This document shows positions 43,371 to 53,196 of a DNA stretch of 64,000 bases, in pieces (the stretch's first letter is position 1; each line of letters begins with the position of its first letter). The position numbers and the translations under genes are program-made. The notes under the pieces are model-generated. The model was not told where the DNA came from and searched no databases. It saw only the letters and a program-made list of their open reading frames with translations. Source of the DNA: Lachnospiraceae bacterium UBA7143. Its GTDB lineage: Bacteria > Bacillota > Clostridia > Lachnospirales > Lachnospiraceae. Location: assembly GCA_002491905.1 (NCBI GenBank), contig DKWV01000038.1, forward strand, positions 12,717-76,716, in the 5' to 3' direction.

Positions 43371-45215
43371 ATGAAAAGTTATATAAAGCAAATACTCCGC
43401 ACTCCGGTACAGACCTTGTTTATCATCGCGCTTGTTATGGTCGTGACAGTGATGCTTGTGGTGGGAGGGAATCTCTGGGTCACCAGCGACAGGCTGTCGA
43501 AGGCATACGAGAACGATTTTATCACCATTGGCACGGTTGCCCAGAAACCAGACAATGTGCAGGAAAGCAGGGTGTGGGATGCTGAGAAGGAGGAGTATCA
43601 GATTCGGTATGAGCCTGTTTATGACAGGTATGTCGCGCAGGAGGAAATCAATTTTCCGGAGGCAGAGTATCTTGTGGAACCGGAGAAGCGAGTATATTGG
43701 GGATCTTATGCGCCGGAATATCTGCATGCATCTGCAGATGTAGGATATGATTTTGATGCAGTAGCGACTATCGTGGAATTCTCACCGATGGAAAGCGGGA
43801 TTCTTTCTCTATCGAAGCGGATTAAGATTACCAGAGTATTGGGAAGTGATAAAAGATTGGAGGGAACGGTTTCGTGGCTGTGCGATCACACAAATCGGTA
43901 TCCGGTTGAATTAGAGGAAGGGAAAACCTATATTGCGATGATTAAATGGAGTGCGGTTCTTACGCATGGGAAGGAATGGGAGGAGAAAGGATATCTCAGT
44001 CATTTGGAGTACAATCCGATTCCTATTGAAACTACACTATATACTCCAGAAGGAAAGAGAATTGAGGATCCTTTAAAGATGCAGAATATCTATGAAGTGA
44101 CGGAAGGATTTTATGGGACAGAAATCGGGCGGAGATATTTAGAGGCTGCGGATATGGACTATATCATTAAAGAGTCGCAGCCTGTTGTCGGGACGAACAG
44201 TACGGATCTTCTGCCAGCTTTTTATGAGGGGACTGCCTGGTTGTATGAGGGGCGTTATCCCACATTGGAAGAATATGAGCAGGGGAGCGCGGTATGCCTT
44301 GTGCCGAAAGAGTTTGCTGATAATAATAATCTGTCTTTGGGAGATCAGGTTATCACAAGGCTCTATTTTACAAATGCGAAAAAAACGCCAAACTGGACTT
44401 GGCCAAGGCCGGTAGGAAGGTATGCTAATTTTGGGATACTCGATCTGGATGGGAATTCTCTGGAGATATTTGAAGAAAAGAATTATTTAATTGTTGGAAT
44501 CTATGATGTAGCGCCTTTGATGGCTGATGATATCGCGTCGGATGAACTTATCGTGCCGCTCAATTCCATACATAAAAAGATGGAAAACATCGTGGAGTAT
44601 GGTCCAATGACGGATACAAACACTTCCTTTCAGATTCCAAACGGGAGCATTTCGGATTTTCTTGAGATCATTACAAAACATAATATAGACAATCTGGTTT
44701 TTACTTTTCATGACAGAGGATATTCAGTCCTGATGGAGGGGATCCGAAATCTGAAAAATATGTCGGCGGCTTTGCTGATCATGGGACTGATCGCGGCAGT
44801 CATGCTGACCTTGCAGATATCCCATATTTATGTCACAAAGCAGAAAAAGAGACTGGCTGTCGAACGGCTGCTTGGCATGACAAAGAAGATGTGCCGGAAT
44901 GTCAGCCTGGCGGGTATCCTGCTCCTTCTGCTCCTGGGTACGGTTTCCGGCGTGAGGGCAGGCATGGAGATTTCTGGTCATGTGAATATGGAAGATTTGA
45001 CACGGGAGAATTTTGACAGGATGTATAGCAATATCGGTATATCTGAGGAACAGGAGGTTGGTTTATCAGGTTTGGATATGGGAGACGCGGCGCTTTCCTG
45101 TATGATGGGAGGCCTGGTGATCGCACTGGGCATGACGTTTTCAGGCGTGAAGCTGCGAAAGATATTAAGAGGAGAACCAATGTATCTGCTGGAGAGCGGC
45201 ATGGCGGAGAAATAG
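43371..45215 (+). CDS. FtsX-type ABC permease, large form, copy 1
   Basis: A 614-residue membrane protein: one helix at about 15-38, an extracellular domain of ~430 residues without recognised family, then three helices at about 470-492, 512-535 and 575-595. The layout is FtsX/MacB-like with an enlarged outer domain. It is a clear paralogue of the 624-residue protein at 48455 (shared MADATTSFRIPNG / MTDTNTSFQIPNG and FYDRGYTQLKAGIDN / FHDRGYSVLMEGIRN). It would work with the ATPase at 46485 in export or self-protection. Confidence 0.85.
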   Translation: MKSYIKQILRTPVQTLFIIALVMVVTVMLVVGGNLWVTSDRLSKAYENDFITIGTVAQKPDNVQESRVWDAEKEEYQIRYEPVYDRYVAQEEINFPEAEYLVEPEKRVYWGSYAPEYLHASADVGYDFDAVATIVEFSPMESGILSLSKRIKITRVLGSDKRLEGTVSWLCDHTNRYPVELEEGKTYIAMIKWSAVLTHGKEWEEKGYLSHLEYNPIPIETTLYTPEGKRIEDPLKMQNIYEVTEGFYGTEIGRRYLEAADMDYIIKESQPVVGTNSTDLLPAFYEGTAWLYEGRYPTLEEYEQGSAVCLVPKEFADNNNLSLGDQVITRLYFTNAKKTPNWTWPRPVGRYANFGILDLDGNSLEIFEEKNYLIVGIYDVAPLMADDIASDELIVPLNSIHKKMENIVEYGPMTDTNTSFQIPNGSISDFLEIITKHNIDNLVFTFHDRGYSVLMEGIRNLKNMSAALLIMGLIAAVMLTLQISHIYVTKQKKRLAVERLLGMTKKMCRNVSLAGILLLLLLGTVSGVRAGMEISGHVNMEDLTRENFDRMYSNIGISEEQEVGLSGLDMGDAALSCMMGGLVIALGMTFSGVKLRKILRGEPMYLLESGMAEK

Positions 45216-45252
45216 AGCTTGAAATCATCAATTCACAGAAGGAGAAGAAACC

Positions 45253-46470
45253 TTGTATCACTATATTTTAAAGAGCATTCAACGTCAAAAAGGCAGAAGC
45301 CTTCTGGTAATTCTGGTAAACTGTATATTAGTTATTTTGCTGAATCTGTATTTTGGGCTGATCGGCAGTTATCAGGCGCAGCTTCGCGATCTGGCGGCAA
45401 ACACATCCATTAAGTGTATCATTACCAATTTGGATGGTTCGAGGGACAGCTTGATCGCTATCAGCAGTGATACAATCCGTGCCCTGCAAAGTTCGGAGCA
45501 GATCAGGGGTTTGGACTGCTCTGTTATTCTGGAGGCGGGATTTGGCGAATTTAAAATGGAAGAGTGGGACCAGCACCTGAATCTGCTTGTGAGAGCGGTA
45601 AATAACAGGGACAGCGCTGCCTTACCGGAGGGGCTTAAGGTGCAGTATATGGAAGGATGGGATGAGGCGCTTTTTACCGGAAACCAGCATGTGTGTATCA
45701 TGAAGGAGTCTGACATGGAAAAACAGGGGTTTGCTTTTGGAGACGACATCACACTTACTATATATTATTTCTATTATGATGATAAAGAATTGCTGATGGA
45801 TCTAAGAGAACTGGATTCCGCAAAATTTATAATTGTAGGGCAGATCGATGATTCTGATCCGATGGCATCCCAGAGATATCCCAATATTCTGCTGCCGTTT
45901 CAGACAGCGTGGGATCTCTTTGAGGAAAATCAGGAGGATTTTACGGCTGACGAAGTATCCTTTTATGTGGGAGATCCGCTTGCACTTAACGCTTTTAAGC
46001 AGGAGATGCGGGAGATAGGGCTTATGGAAATCATAAAAGGAAGCAGACTGTCTTTCAAAGGGACTGCCCTCTATGTGCAGGACGGTATTTTTATTACTAT
46101 GGCAGACCGGCTGAAAACGGCAATCCGTATCCTGACGGCTTTTTTGCTGCCTATGGGAATATTAGTTTTTATTGTGGGCTATGTGATCAGCCATCTGTTG
46201 GCAAACGGCAGGGTAAAGGAGTTCGCCCTGTTCCGGTCGCTGGGAGTGGGAGCGCTCCGCGCGGTGCGGGCATTCTGGTACGAGCAGCTTATCCTTGTGC
46301 TTGCCGGGAATGTGCTGGGGTGTCTTGCGGCGTTGCTTTTGGGTAAGCAGGGGATTCAGGAGATTATGACGGTGTGCGGGGCATCCTTTGGTGGTTACAT
46401 GCTGGGGACGACAGTTGCTTTGCTTTGGCTTGCGAAAGAAAAGCCGTTGGAACTTTTGACATCGGAATGA
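45253..46470 (+). CDS. FtsX-type ABC permease, small form, copy 1
   Basis: A 405-residue permease with a TTG start (AAGGAG 8 bp upstream; no ATG nearby). First helix at about 17-40 (LLVILVNCILVILLNLYFGLIG), extracellular domain to ~290, and three helices at about 292-315, 340-362 and 373-392. Paralogue of the 404-residue protein at 47189 (shared NCILVILLNLYFG / SFLLVVLLNLYFG and NKNGSRDS / NLDGSRDS). Placed directly before the shared ATPase. Confidence 0.85.
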   Translation: MYHYILKSIQRQKGRSLLVILVNCILVILLNLYFGLIGSYQAQLRDLAANTSIKCIITNLDGSRDSLIAISSDTIRALQSSEQIRGLDCSVILEAGFGEFKMEEWDQHLNLLVRAVNNRDSAALPEGLKVQYMEGWDEALFTGNQHVCIMKESDMEKQGFAFGDDITLTIYYFYYDDKELLMDLRELDSAKFIIVGQIDDSDPMASQRYPNILLPFQTAWDLFEENQEDFTADEVSFYVGDPLALNAFKQEMREIGLMEIIKGSRLSFKGTALYVQDGIFITMADRLKTAIRILTAFLLPMGILVFIVGYVISHLLANGRVKEFALFRSLGVGALRAVRAFWYEQLILVLAGNVLGCLAALLLGKQGIQEIMTVCGASFGGYMLGTTVALLWLAKEKPLELLTSE

Positions 46471-46484
46471 GAAAGGACGGAGAA

Positions 46485-47162
46485 ATGGAAAAGATGATCG
46501 AGGCAGTAAATGTGAGTTATATCTATCAGACGAAGTACCAGAAGACCAAGGCTCTCTCCGGGGTGAGCTGTTCCTTTGAGAGAGGGAAGGTATACGCTGT
46601 CACTGGCAAGTCTGGCAGCGGAAAGAGTACCTTTCTCTCCCTCCTTGCAGGGCTGGATGTGCCCACGGAAGGGACGCTCAACATAGAAGGGGAAGATATG
46701 CGGAAGATAAACCGGGATACCTACCGGCTGAACCGTGCCTCTGTGATCTATCAGGCGTTTCATCTGTTCCCGCTTTTGACAGTGCTGGAGAACGTGATGT
46801 TCCCCATGCAGTTGCAGCATGTCCCTGCGAAACAGGCGAAGGCGAGGGCACAGGAATATCTGAAAAAGGTGGATCTGCCGGAGTCGCTCTATAAGAAGAT
46901 GCCAGGTATGATCAGCGGCGGGGAGCAGCAGAGGGTTGCCATTGCCAGAGCCATAGCGTCGGGCGGAGAGATTCTTCTGGCCGACGAGCCTACGGGAAAT
47001 CTGGACAGCCAGAATGAGAAGGTGATCGTGGAGCTTTTGTGTAAGTTAGCCCACGAGGATAACTATGCGGTGATCGTGGTCACCCACAACGAGGCGGTGG
47101 CCGCTGCGGCGGATGTGGTCTATGGCATGTCGGACGGGGTGCTTTCGGTGGTGCGGGAGTAG
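46485..47162 (+). CDS. MacB/LolD-type ABC ATPase shared by four permeases
   Basis: A 225-residue ATPase: Walker A GKSGSGKST, Q-loop VIYQAFHLFPLLTVLENV, signature ISGGEQQRVAIARAIA, Walker B ILLADEPTGNLDS, switch VVTHNE. It is the only ATPase among four FtsX-type permeases in the cluster, so it probably serves more than one permease pair. AAAGGACGGAG is upstream of ATG 46485; the longer ORF from 46374 overlaps the permease and is a shadow. Confidence 0.93.
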   Translation: MEKMIEAVNVSYIYQTKYQKTKALSGVSCSFERGKVYAVTGKSGSGKSTFLSLLAGLDVPTEGTLNIEGEDMRKINRDTYRLNRASVIYQAFHLFPLLTVLENVMFPMQLQHVPAKQAKARAQEYLKKVDLPESLYKKMPGMISGGEQQRVAIARAIASGGEILLADEPTGNLDSQNEKVIVELLCKLAHEDNYAVIVVTHNEAVAAAADVVYGMSDGVLSVVRE

Positions 47163-47188
47163 ATGGAAATGAAAAGTGGAGAAAAGAA

Positions 47189-48403
47189 ATGCTAACATAC
47201 ATGTTATACAGCCTTAAAAGAAGAAAAGCAGCAAATCTGATTACTGTATGTATTAGCTTCCTGCTGGTTGTTCTTCTAAATTTATATTTTGGAACGATGC
47301 ACAGCTATGAACAGCAGCTTCACGAACTGGCAGAGAATGCTTTAGTCTACGGCCGGGTTACCAATAAGAATGGGAGCCGGGATAGCGGTCTGTTTATTTC
47401 GGAGAGTGTGCTGGATGGTCTGTCTGCTTCTGATCTGATAACAGATGAATCCTGTGCGGTTTATTTACTGGCGGGGGAAGGAGAGTTTACACAGGCAGAG
47501 TGGGAAAAATGTGTGCATCTGCAGGTTTCCGGGGTCAACCGTACAGAGGTGGTAGACGGTCTGTCGGCTGAGAAAATCCATTTCGGTAAAAAGTATGATG
47601 AATCCTTTTTTGCTTCCGACAGTCTGGTGTGTATCGTGGACGAAAGCGTGATGAGGAAGTATGGCTGGGAAACTGGCGATAAGATAGAACTGACCATGTA
47701 TTATTATAGCAGTGCCAGTGAGCTTTTTAAACTGGAGTTATATCCGTTGGGATTGGTTGAACTGGAAATTGTGGGCAGTATGGAAAGGCTTGCTGGAGTG
47801 ACAAGTGCGATTCCCCCAGATGTGGTTATACCCTTTGAGGCCGTCCGCAGGATCTATCACCAGCAGGAGATCCCATTCTTTGCAGATACGGTTTCGTTTT
47901 ATGTGGATGATCCGATGAGGCTCAATGATTTTAAGGAAGAAATGCGGGCCATAGGATTGCAGGAAAGAGATCCGACAGCGATGGATTCCTATATTGGATA
48001 TACGCTGGCAGTCAGAGACAGCAATTTTGTTACTATGGCATCACAGTTGAGACAGTCTATTGAGGTATTGCGGTCTTTTCTGCCAGTGGTATGTATCCTG
48101 ATTTTTGCGATTGGATATATTGTGAGTTATCTTTTGGGTAACGGCAGGATGGGAGAATATGCCCTACTCCGCTTACAGGGGATGGGAAGCGTAAAGGGGA
48201 CTGCACCTTTTCTGGGAGAACAGTTTATTCTGATCCTGCTTGGAAATCTGTTCGGAAATGCGCTCATGCTGCTTTTTGCGGATTCGGTTGTCGTAATTCT
48301 GGTAAACGGAGTCGTGTTTGCGGCGTATGGCATCGGTATCATCATGGCATATTGCCGCATGGGCAGAAAAAGTGTGATAGGGCTTCTGACTGTTTCACAG
48401 TAA
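47189..48403 (+). CDS. FtsX-type ABC permease, small form, copy 2
   Basis: A 404-residue permease with the same plan as the one at 45253: a helix at ~17-38, an outer domain to ~285, and three C-terminal helices at about 290-312, 340-360 and 370-390. It is followed 50 bp later by the large form, the reverse order of copy 1, so the two permease pairs are arranged as mirror images around the ATPase. Confidence 0.85.
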   Translation: MLTYMLYSLKRRKAANLITVCISFLLVVLLNLYFGTMHSYEQQLHELAENALVYGRVTNKNGSRDSGLFISESVLDGLSASDLITDESCAVYLLAGEGEFTQAEWEKCVHLQVSGVNRTEVVDGLSAEKIHFGKKYDESFFASDSLVCIVDESVMRKYGWETGDKIELTMYYYSSASELFKLELYPLGLVELEIVGSMERLAGVTSAIPPDVVIPFEAVRRIYHQQEIPFFADTVSFYVDDPMRLNDFKEEMRAIGLQERDPTAMDSYIGYTLAVRDSNFVTMASQLRQSIEVLRSFLPVVCILIFAIGYIVSYLLGNGRMGEYALLRLQGMGSVKGTAPFLGEQFILILLGNLFGNALMLLFADSVVVILVNGVVFAAYGIGIIMAYCRMGRKSVIGLLTVSQ

Positions 48404-48454
48404 AATGGACTTATAGAAATGTAAAGATTGTAGGATGCCTGATATGGAGGAAAG

Positions 48455-50329
48455 ATGAAAAACAGTTTAAAACAGATGGCGCGGACACCTATAAAGACAA
48501 CGCTGTTCTTTCTACTGAATCTAGTCGCTGCGCTGCTGATGACTCTTGGAGTTTGTATCTGGCAGAAGAGCAGCAGCATGATGGACAAGTATGAGGATCA
48601 GTTCGCAACGATAGGGACGGTGCGCCAGCGGCCGGAATCCTTTGAGCAGGTCAGGATATGGGATGCGGAGGAAAAGAGATACAGTATTGTCAAAAGGGCA
48701 CAGTATGCATCTTATGACACGGTGGAAGATCTGGATATTCCAGGGGTGACATATCTTGCAGGACCGGAGCAGAGAGCTTACTATGCTTCTTATACGCCGC
48801 AGTATACCAAACTGTGGAGGAGCATGAATCCTAATGCCATAGATACGGCAGTGCTGGTCGTAGAGTTTACACCGATAGAGGACTGCATACCGGAGGAATC
48901 TGTAAAGATTCGTATCACGAAGGTGATAGGGGGAGACAGCAGGCTGGAGGGGACAATGCTGTGGTTCTGTGACCATTCAAACCCGAAGCCGGAGATGCTG
49001 TATCAGGACAAAACATATGCAGCCTATTTGAATAACTCTACTTTTCTTCATGGAGAAAGGGCGGAAGAGGCTAAGAGGGAATCACCCATGTTGTCCTATG
49101 AGCTTGAGTATGCACCGGTGTCCCTCTCATCACAACTTTACCGTCTGGATGGGAGTATGATAGAGGATCCTTTCCGGGATGGGCCGGAAATTTTTGAGGT
49201 CACCGACGGCTTCTATGAGACGGATGCGGGGAAAAGACTGCTAAATCTTGTTGATACAAGAATGTATGGCAGGGATATTCAGCCGGTCACAGGAACGAAC
49301 GAAACCTGTCTGCTGATGGCGTTTTACAACGGGGATGCCTATATTACAGAAGGAAGGGATATCAGCGGGAAAGAGTACAGAGATGGAGCGAAGGTGTGTC
49401 TGGCGCCAAGAAGATTTATGGAAAACAATGGGCTTTCTTTGGGTGATCAGATCCAGGTTCGGCTGTTATATACGGATACCCGCTGGACGGCAGGATACTG
49501 CTTTGAACTGGACGGAGGTTATTCGGTTGGGTCTTTGCTTGATGAAGAGGGAAATGCGCTGGAGCCGTTCGAGACGTCTGCATACACGGTAGTGGGTATC
49601 TATGACACTACAGTGGGCGATACGGACTTAAATTTTCGGTCAGGCGCGGATGAACTGATCGTCCCGATGCATTCGATCAGGGAGCGGGGCGGAATGAATC
49701 TGAAAGCCTCTGGGCCGATGGCTGATGCCACCACTTCCTTTCGGATCCCTAACGGAACTATAGATGAATTTCTTGCCGCCTGGGAGAAGTATGGGACGAA
49801 GGAACTGGAATTTACCTTCTATGACCGGGGGTATACACAACTGAAAGCGGGAATCGACAACATGAAAAACTTTTCCCTGTTCTTATTGGCATCGGGAGTG
49901 ATTCTGACGGGGCTGCTGTTAGTTTTTTACAGTTATCTGTTTGTCACGAAGCAGATGGAGCGGACGGCGGTGGAGCGTTCTCTTGGCATGACATGTGGAC
50001 AGTGCAGATGGTCTATTTTGTCAGGATTTATGATGTTTGTTTTGATCGGCAGTATGGCCGGTGCGGCAGGCGGGATGCACCTTTCCCGGTCTTTTTCCGT
50101 GAAAAACGCATCCCCGGCCTATTATGACAGCGCATATAGCGTTGGTGAGGCCGCGGATATCAATGAGATCGTGATAGAAGACATTCCGTTAAAGGACGGT
50201 TTAGTGATTGCAGTCTGCAGCAGTTTAATCATCACAGGAACGGGAACGGTGCTTGCGCTCAAGAGGATGGACAGGAGTTTGAAACGGGAACCAATGCAGA
50301 TTTTGTGTAAGGAGGCAGCGGGAGAATGA
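48455..50329 (+). CDS. FtsX-type ABC permease, large form, copy 2
   Basis: A 624-residue membrane protein, paralogous along its length to 43371 (both open with KNSLKQMARTPIKT / KSYIKQILRTPVQT). Helices at about 15-38, 470-495, 512-535 and 585-605; the intervening ~430-residue outer domain has no recognised family. Its stop overlaps the start of the second maturase gene, which ties modules 1 and 2 into one transcript. Confidence 0.85.
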   Translation: MKNSLKQMARTPIKTTLFFLLNLVAALLMTLGVCIWQKSSSMMDKYEDQFATIGTVRQRPESFEQVRIWDAEEKRYSIVKRAQYASYDTVEDLDIPGVTYLAGPEQRAYYASYTPQYTKLWRSMNPNAIDTAVLVVEFTPIEDCIPEESVKIRITKVIGGDSRLEGTMLWFCDHSNPKPEMLYQDKTYAAYLNNSTFLHGERAEEAKRESPMLSYELEYAPVSLSSQLYRLDGSMIEDPFRDGPEIFEVTDGFYETDAGKRLLNLVDTRMYGRDIQPVTGTNETCLLMAFYNGDAYITEGRDISGKEYRDGAKVCLAPRRFMENNGLSLGDQIQVRLLYTDTRWTAGYCFELDGGYSVGSLLDEEGNALEPFETSAYTVVGIYDTTVGDTDLNFRSGADELIVPMHSIRERGGMNLKASGPMADATTSFRIPNGTIDEFLAAWEKYGTKELEFTFYDRGYTQLKAGIDNMKNFSLFLLASGVILTGLLLVFYSYLFVTKQMERTAVERSLGMTCGQCRWSILSGFMMFVLIGSMAGAAGGMHLSRSFSVKNASPAYYDSAYSVGEAADINEIVIEDIPLKDGLVIAVCSSLIITGTGTVLALKRMDRSLKREPMQILCKEAAGE

Positions 50330-51759
50330 TGAATGAAGAACCATTTATCCATTTATTTCAGGTAAATAAGAGAAACTATTGCTATGATGTAAATAAAAAC
50401 CAGATCATAGAGATTCCGAAAAAGGTATATCAATATCTCTTAACAAATCAGATTCCCGATGGAAATGAAGGGGATGAGATTAAAAGTTATGTGGAGAAAT
50501 TGAAAGAAAAGGGATTTTTAAAAAGTAACCACTCACAAGTTAGTGAGCACCCTGCCACAGAATGTTATAAGTATTTTGTAGATAATGATTTGGGGCAGCT
50601 TACTTTACAGGTAACACAGAAGTGTAATCTTGACTGCAGTTATTGTGTATATTCGGGTAATTATAATAATCGTCACCATGCGGATAAGTGGATGACATTT
50701 GAGATTGCTCAGAAGGCGATTGACTATTATGTGGCGCATTCCAGTGATGAAGAAGAAGTTTCACTAGGATTTTATGGAGGCGAACCATTATTAGCGTTTG
50801 ATTTTATCAAAGAGTGCGTGGCTTATGCGGAAGAGGCTTTTGAAGGGCGTAAGGTTTTGTATAGCTTTACGACAAATGGGACATTGCTGACGGATGAAAA
50901 GCTGGATTTTTTGGTTCAATATGGTTTTACTATATTGATTAGTCTTGATGGACCTGAACACATACAGAATAGACATAGAAAATTTGCCAATTCCGAAATC
51001 GGATCATTTCAAACACTGATGAGAAACATTAGTAATCTAAGACTAAAATATCCGAATTATTATAAATCCAATATTGCCTTTAATACAGTGTTGGATCAAA
51101 GATACCCACTTGCTGATATAGCTGAGTTTATGTTGACAAATGAAAATGTCAGAGATTCTAAATTTATGGCATCGACCATAAATGATACATATGCAGATAC
51201 AGAAGTAAAGTATAGTTCGACTTTTATCGAAGAATATGAATATGAAAAATTTAAAACAACTTTATGGCTGGTTGGGAGGCTTGATAAACAGCAAATATCT
51301 CCGATTATGAGGGATAGTTTTGCGAATGTGAGAAAAATGGCAATCGTGTTTGACCGCTTTAACCAAGAAGTTTTATCATACAAAGGGCATCGGGGAGGAC
51401 CCTGTATACCTGGTGTAAGAAAACTTTTTGTAACAGTAGAGGGTAAATTTTATCCGTGTGAGAGAGTCAGTGAAAGCTCTAAGGTGGCACAGATTGGAGA
51501 TGTTTACAGTGGGATTAATGAGGAAAAGGCACTATCTGTCTTGAATATAGAAAGAATATCGACTGAGAAATGTAAAAATTGCTGGGCGTATTTCTTCTGT
51601 CATTTGTGCGTAGCACAGGCTGACGATGGTAATAAGATGTCACGATGCAAGCTGTGTAAGGCGTGTGGTGAAAGTAAAATGAATGTGGAGGAGACGATGA
51701 AGGATTATGTGGTGCTACGTGCACTTGGCTATAATCAGGATATAGATTTAGACAGATAA
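50326..51759 (+). CDS. ccpM: CcpM-type radical SAM/SPASM Cys-rich peptide maturase, copy 2
   Basis: A 477-residue paralogue of the enzyme at 40314: peptide-recognition-like N-terminus (FIHLFQVNKRNYCYDVNKNQ), radical SAM loop Cys100, Cys104, Cys107 (KCNLDCSYCVYSGNY), FYGGEPLLA, SLDGPEHIQNRHR, and the SPASM cysteines (GGPCIPGVRK, FYPCERV, CKNCWAYFFCHLCV, CKLCKACG). The last two Cys pairs differ from copy 1 (CKLCKACG against MECQ), consistent with a different cluster set or substrate. Overlaps the preceding permease gene by 4 bp. Tandem ATGs at 50326 and 50329. Confidence 0.9.
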   Translation: MMNEEPFIHLFQVNKRNYCYDVNKNQIIEIPKKVYQYLLTNQIPDGNEGDEIKSYVEKLKEKGFLKSNHSQVSEHPATECYKYFVDNDLGQLTLQVTQKCNLDCSYCVYSGNYNNRHHADKWMTFEIAQKAIDYYVAHSSDEEEVSLGFYGGEPLLAFDFIKECVAYAEEAFEGRKVLYSFTTNGTLLTDEKLDFLVQYGFTILISLDGPEHIQNRHRKFANSEIGSFQTLMRNISNLRLKYPNYYKSNIAFNTVLDQRYPLADIAEFMLTNENVRDSKFMASTINDTYADTEVKYSSTFIEEYEYEKFKTTLWLVGRLDKQQISPIMRDSFANVRKMAIVFDRFNQEVLSYKGHRGGPCIPGVRKLFVTVEGKFYPCERVSESSKVAQIGDVYSGINEEKALSVLNIERISTEKCKNCWAYFFCHLCVAQADDGNKMSRCKLCKACGESKMNVEETMKDYVVLRALGYNQDIDLDR

Positions 51760-51788
51760 TAACGATGTGGAAGGGAGAATAATAATCA

Positions 51789-52880
51789 TTGGACAAGATA
51801 ATGATATATCCCTATAGTAAAGCATATGAGCCATATGTTCTGTATTCAGAGTTGTTGATCAATCTGGAAATCTCAGTATTGGTTACTCCGAATGGTTCTG
51901 GGCTGGTGGGAAGAAGGATTAGTCATGATGGGAAGACGTGGGAGATTCTTAATAACTTTACAGAAGCTTTAAGCAAATGTGATATTGTATGGTTTGTAAA
52001 TGATGAGAAATTCAAACTGTCTGAGGAAACGATAAAGAGAAAAGTGTGTGAAGCTGTAAGTAGGGGGAAAAGGATTATCTTTACGCGAACAGACTCTTTG
52101 AACAGAGAAAAAATTTCCAATATCATTCCGACGCAACAAAAAATTGAATTAGAGAAATCGCAGAGGATGGAGGATAAACTGCAGGCAGAATATTGCTATC
52201 ATATAGATACTCCGATTTTGACTGTGTATGGAACAGAAGCGGGTACAGATAAGTTAGCGGTTCAGATGTCTTTGAGAAGAGAATTTATTCATAGGGGGTA
52301 TAGGGTTGCATCTATTTCCTCAAGGATTGACAGTGAGTTATACGGTATGTATGCTATGCCAGAGTTTATGATTGGGCATGGATGTAGTGAGGCTGAAAAG
52401 ATAAGGAGATATAATCATTATGCAAAACAGATAGAGATTACTGAGCATCCGGATATTATGATAGTTGGAGTTCCGGGTGGCACGCTTCCCTATGATCGGA
52501 TTGATCATAATGAATACGGAATAGTTGCTTATGAAATGTCTTTTGCAGTGCCATGTGATGGAGCGGTCATGTGTATGCCGTATAACCCTAGTTTTGAAGG
52601 CGATTTTTCAGATTTTGCTCATGACATGGAGCTGGTATTTCGATATAAGACGATTTGTTGTCATGTGGCAGCAGCTATGCCTGATATGAAAACTACGATG
52701 GAAAATAGAAAAAGGCATTTGGTTTGTTTGGAAGGCGAGATCATAGACAAAAAAATAGAACAGTACAATAGAAGAAATGTGTTTAATATTTTGAGTAAGA
52801 AAGGAGCAGAACGTGCTGTACAATTAATCTGTGATGTGCTTTCAGAGGATGATGAAAGCAGTGAGGAAGATAGAATTTGA
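51789..52880 (+). CDS. Peptide maturation system protein (TIGR04066 type), copy 2
   Basis: A 363-residue paralogue of 41745. Shared blocks include MIYPYSKAYEPY, HIDTPILTVYG-EAGTDKLAVQ, PDIMIVGVPGGTLPYDRIDHNEYG and FAVPCDGAVMCMPYN. The TTG start at 51789 is preferred to ATG 51801 because it restores the same N-terminus (MDKIMIYPYS against MEKLMVYPYS) and has AAGGGAG upstream. Its pairing with the second maturase repeats the order of module 1. Confidence 0.82.
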   Translation: MDKIMIYPYSKAYEPYVLYSELLINLEISVLVTPNGSGLVGRRISHDGKTWEILNNFTEALSKCDIVWFVNDEKFKLSEETIKRKVCEAVSRGKRIIFTRTDSLNREKISNIIPTQQKIELEKSQRMEDKLQAEYCYHIDTPILTVYGTEAGTDKLAVQMSLRREFIHRGYRVASISSRIDSELYGMYAMPEFMIGHGCSEAEKIRRYNHYAKQIEITEHPDIMIVGVPGGTLPYDRIDHNEYGIVAYEMSFAVPCDGAVMCMPYNPSFEGDFSDFAHDMELVFRYKTICCHVAAAMPDMKTTMENRKRHLVCLEGEIIDKKIEQYNRRNVFNILSKKGAERAVQLICDVLSEDDESSEEDRI

Positions 52881-53001
52881 TAATTCAGTTTTGGTATCCA
52901 TTCCAGACGATAGTATATGTACTGGAGGTTTGATTCATAAGGCCATGCATTGAGTCAGTATTGGCTTAATTTTGGCATAAATAGGAAAGGAGGAAAGTGG
53001 C

Positions 53002-53181
53002 ATGAAGAAGAGCTTAAAGAGACGCGCCGATCGTGAACAGCGTTCTATGCAGTTATATGCTAGCTGTACATGCAGTGGCTGTAGTGCATGTTCGGGATGC
53101 TCGGGAACTCCCTCATGGAATTTTAATGAGAATAGTACTTCAAACTCGGCAAAAAAGAGCGCCCGCGATATGTACATTTAA
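53002..53181 (+). CDS. Cys-rich peptide precursor 2 (CLI_3235-class bacteriocin type)
   Basis: A 59-residue peptide: leader MKKSLKRRADREQRSMQLY, then a core with Cys22, 24, 27, 30 and 33 (ASCTCSGCSACSGCSG), a TPSWNFNEN segment and a polar tail SAKKSARDMYI. The leader matches precursor 1 and the core has denser cysteines at C-x-C-x2-C-x2-C-x2-C. GGAAAGGAGG precedes the ATG by about 9 bp. It is the likely substrate of the second maturase. The W-[DN]-[YF]-N residues after the Cys block are shared with precursor 1. Confidence 0.88.
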   Translation: MKKSLKRRADREQRSMQLYASCTCSGCSACSGCSGTPSWNFNENSTSNSAKKSARDMYI

Positions 53182-53196
53182 GCATTAAATCAGTAG

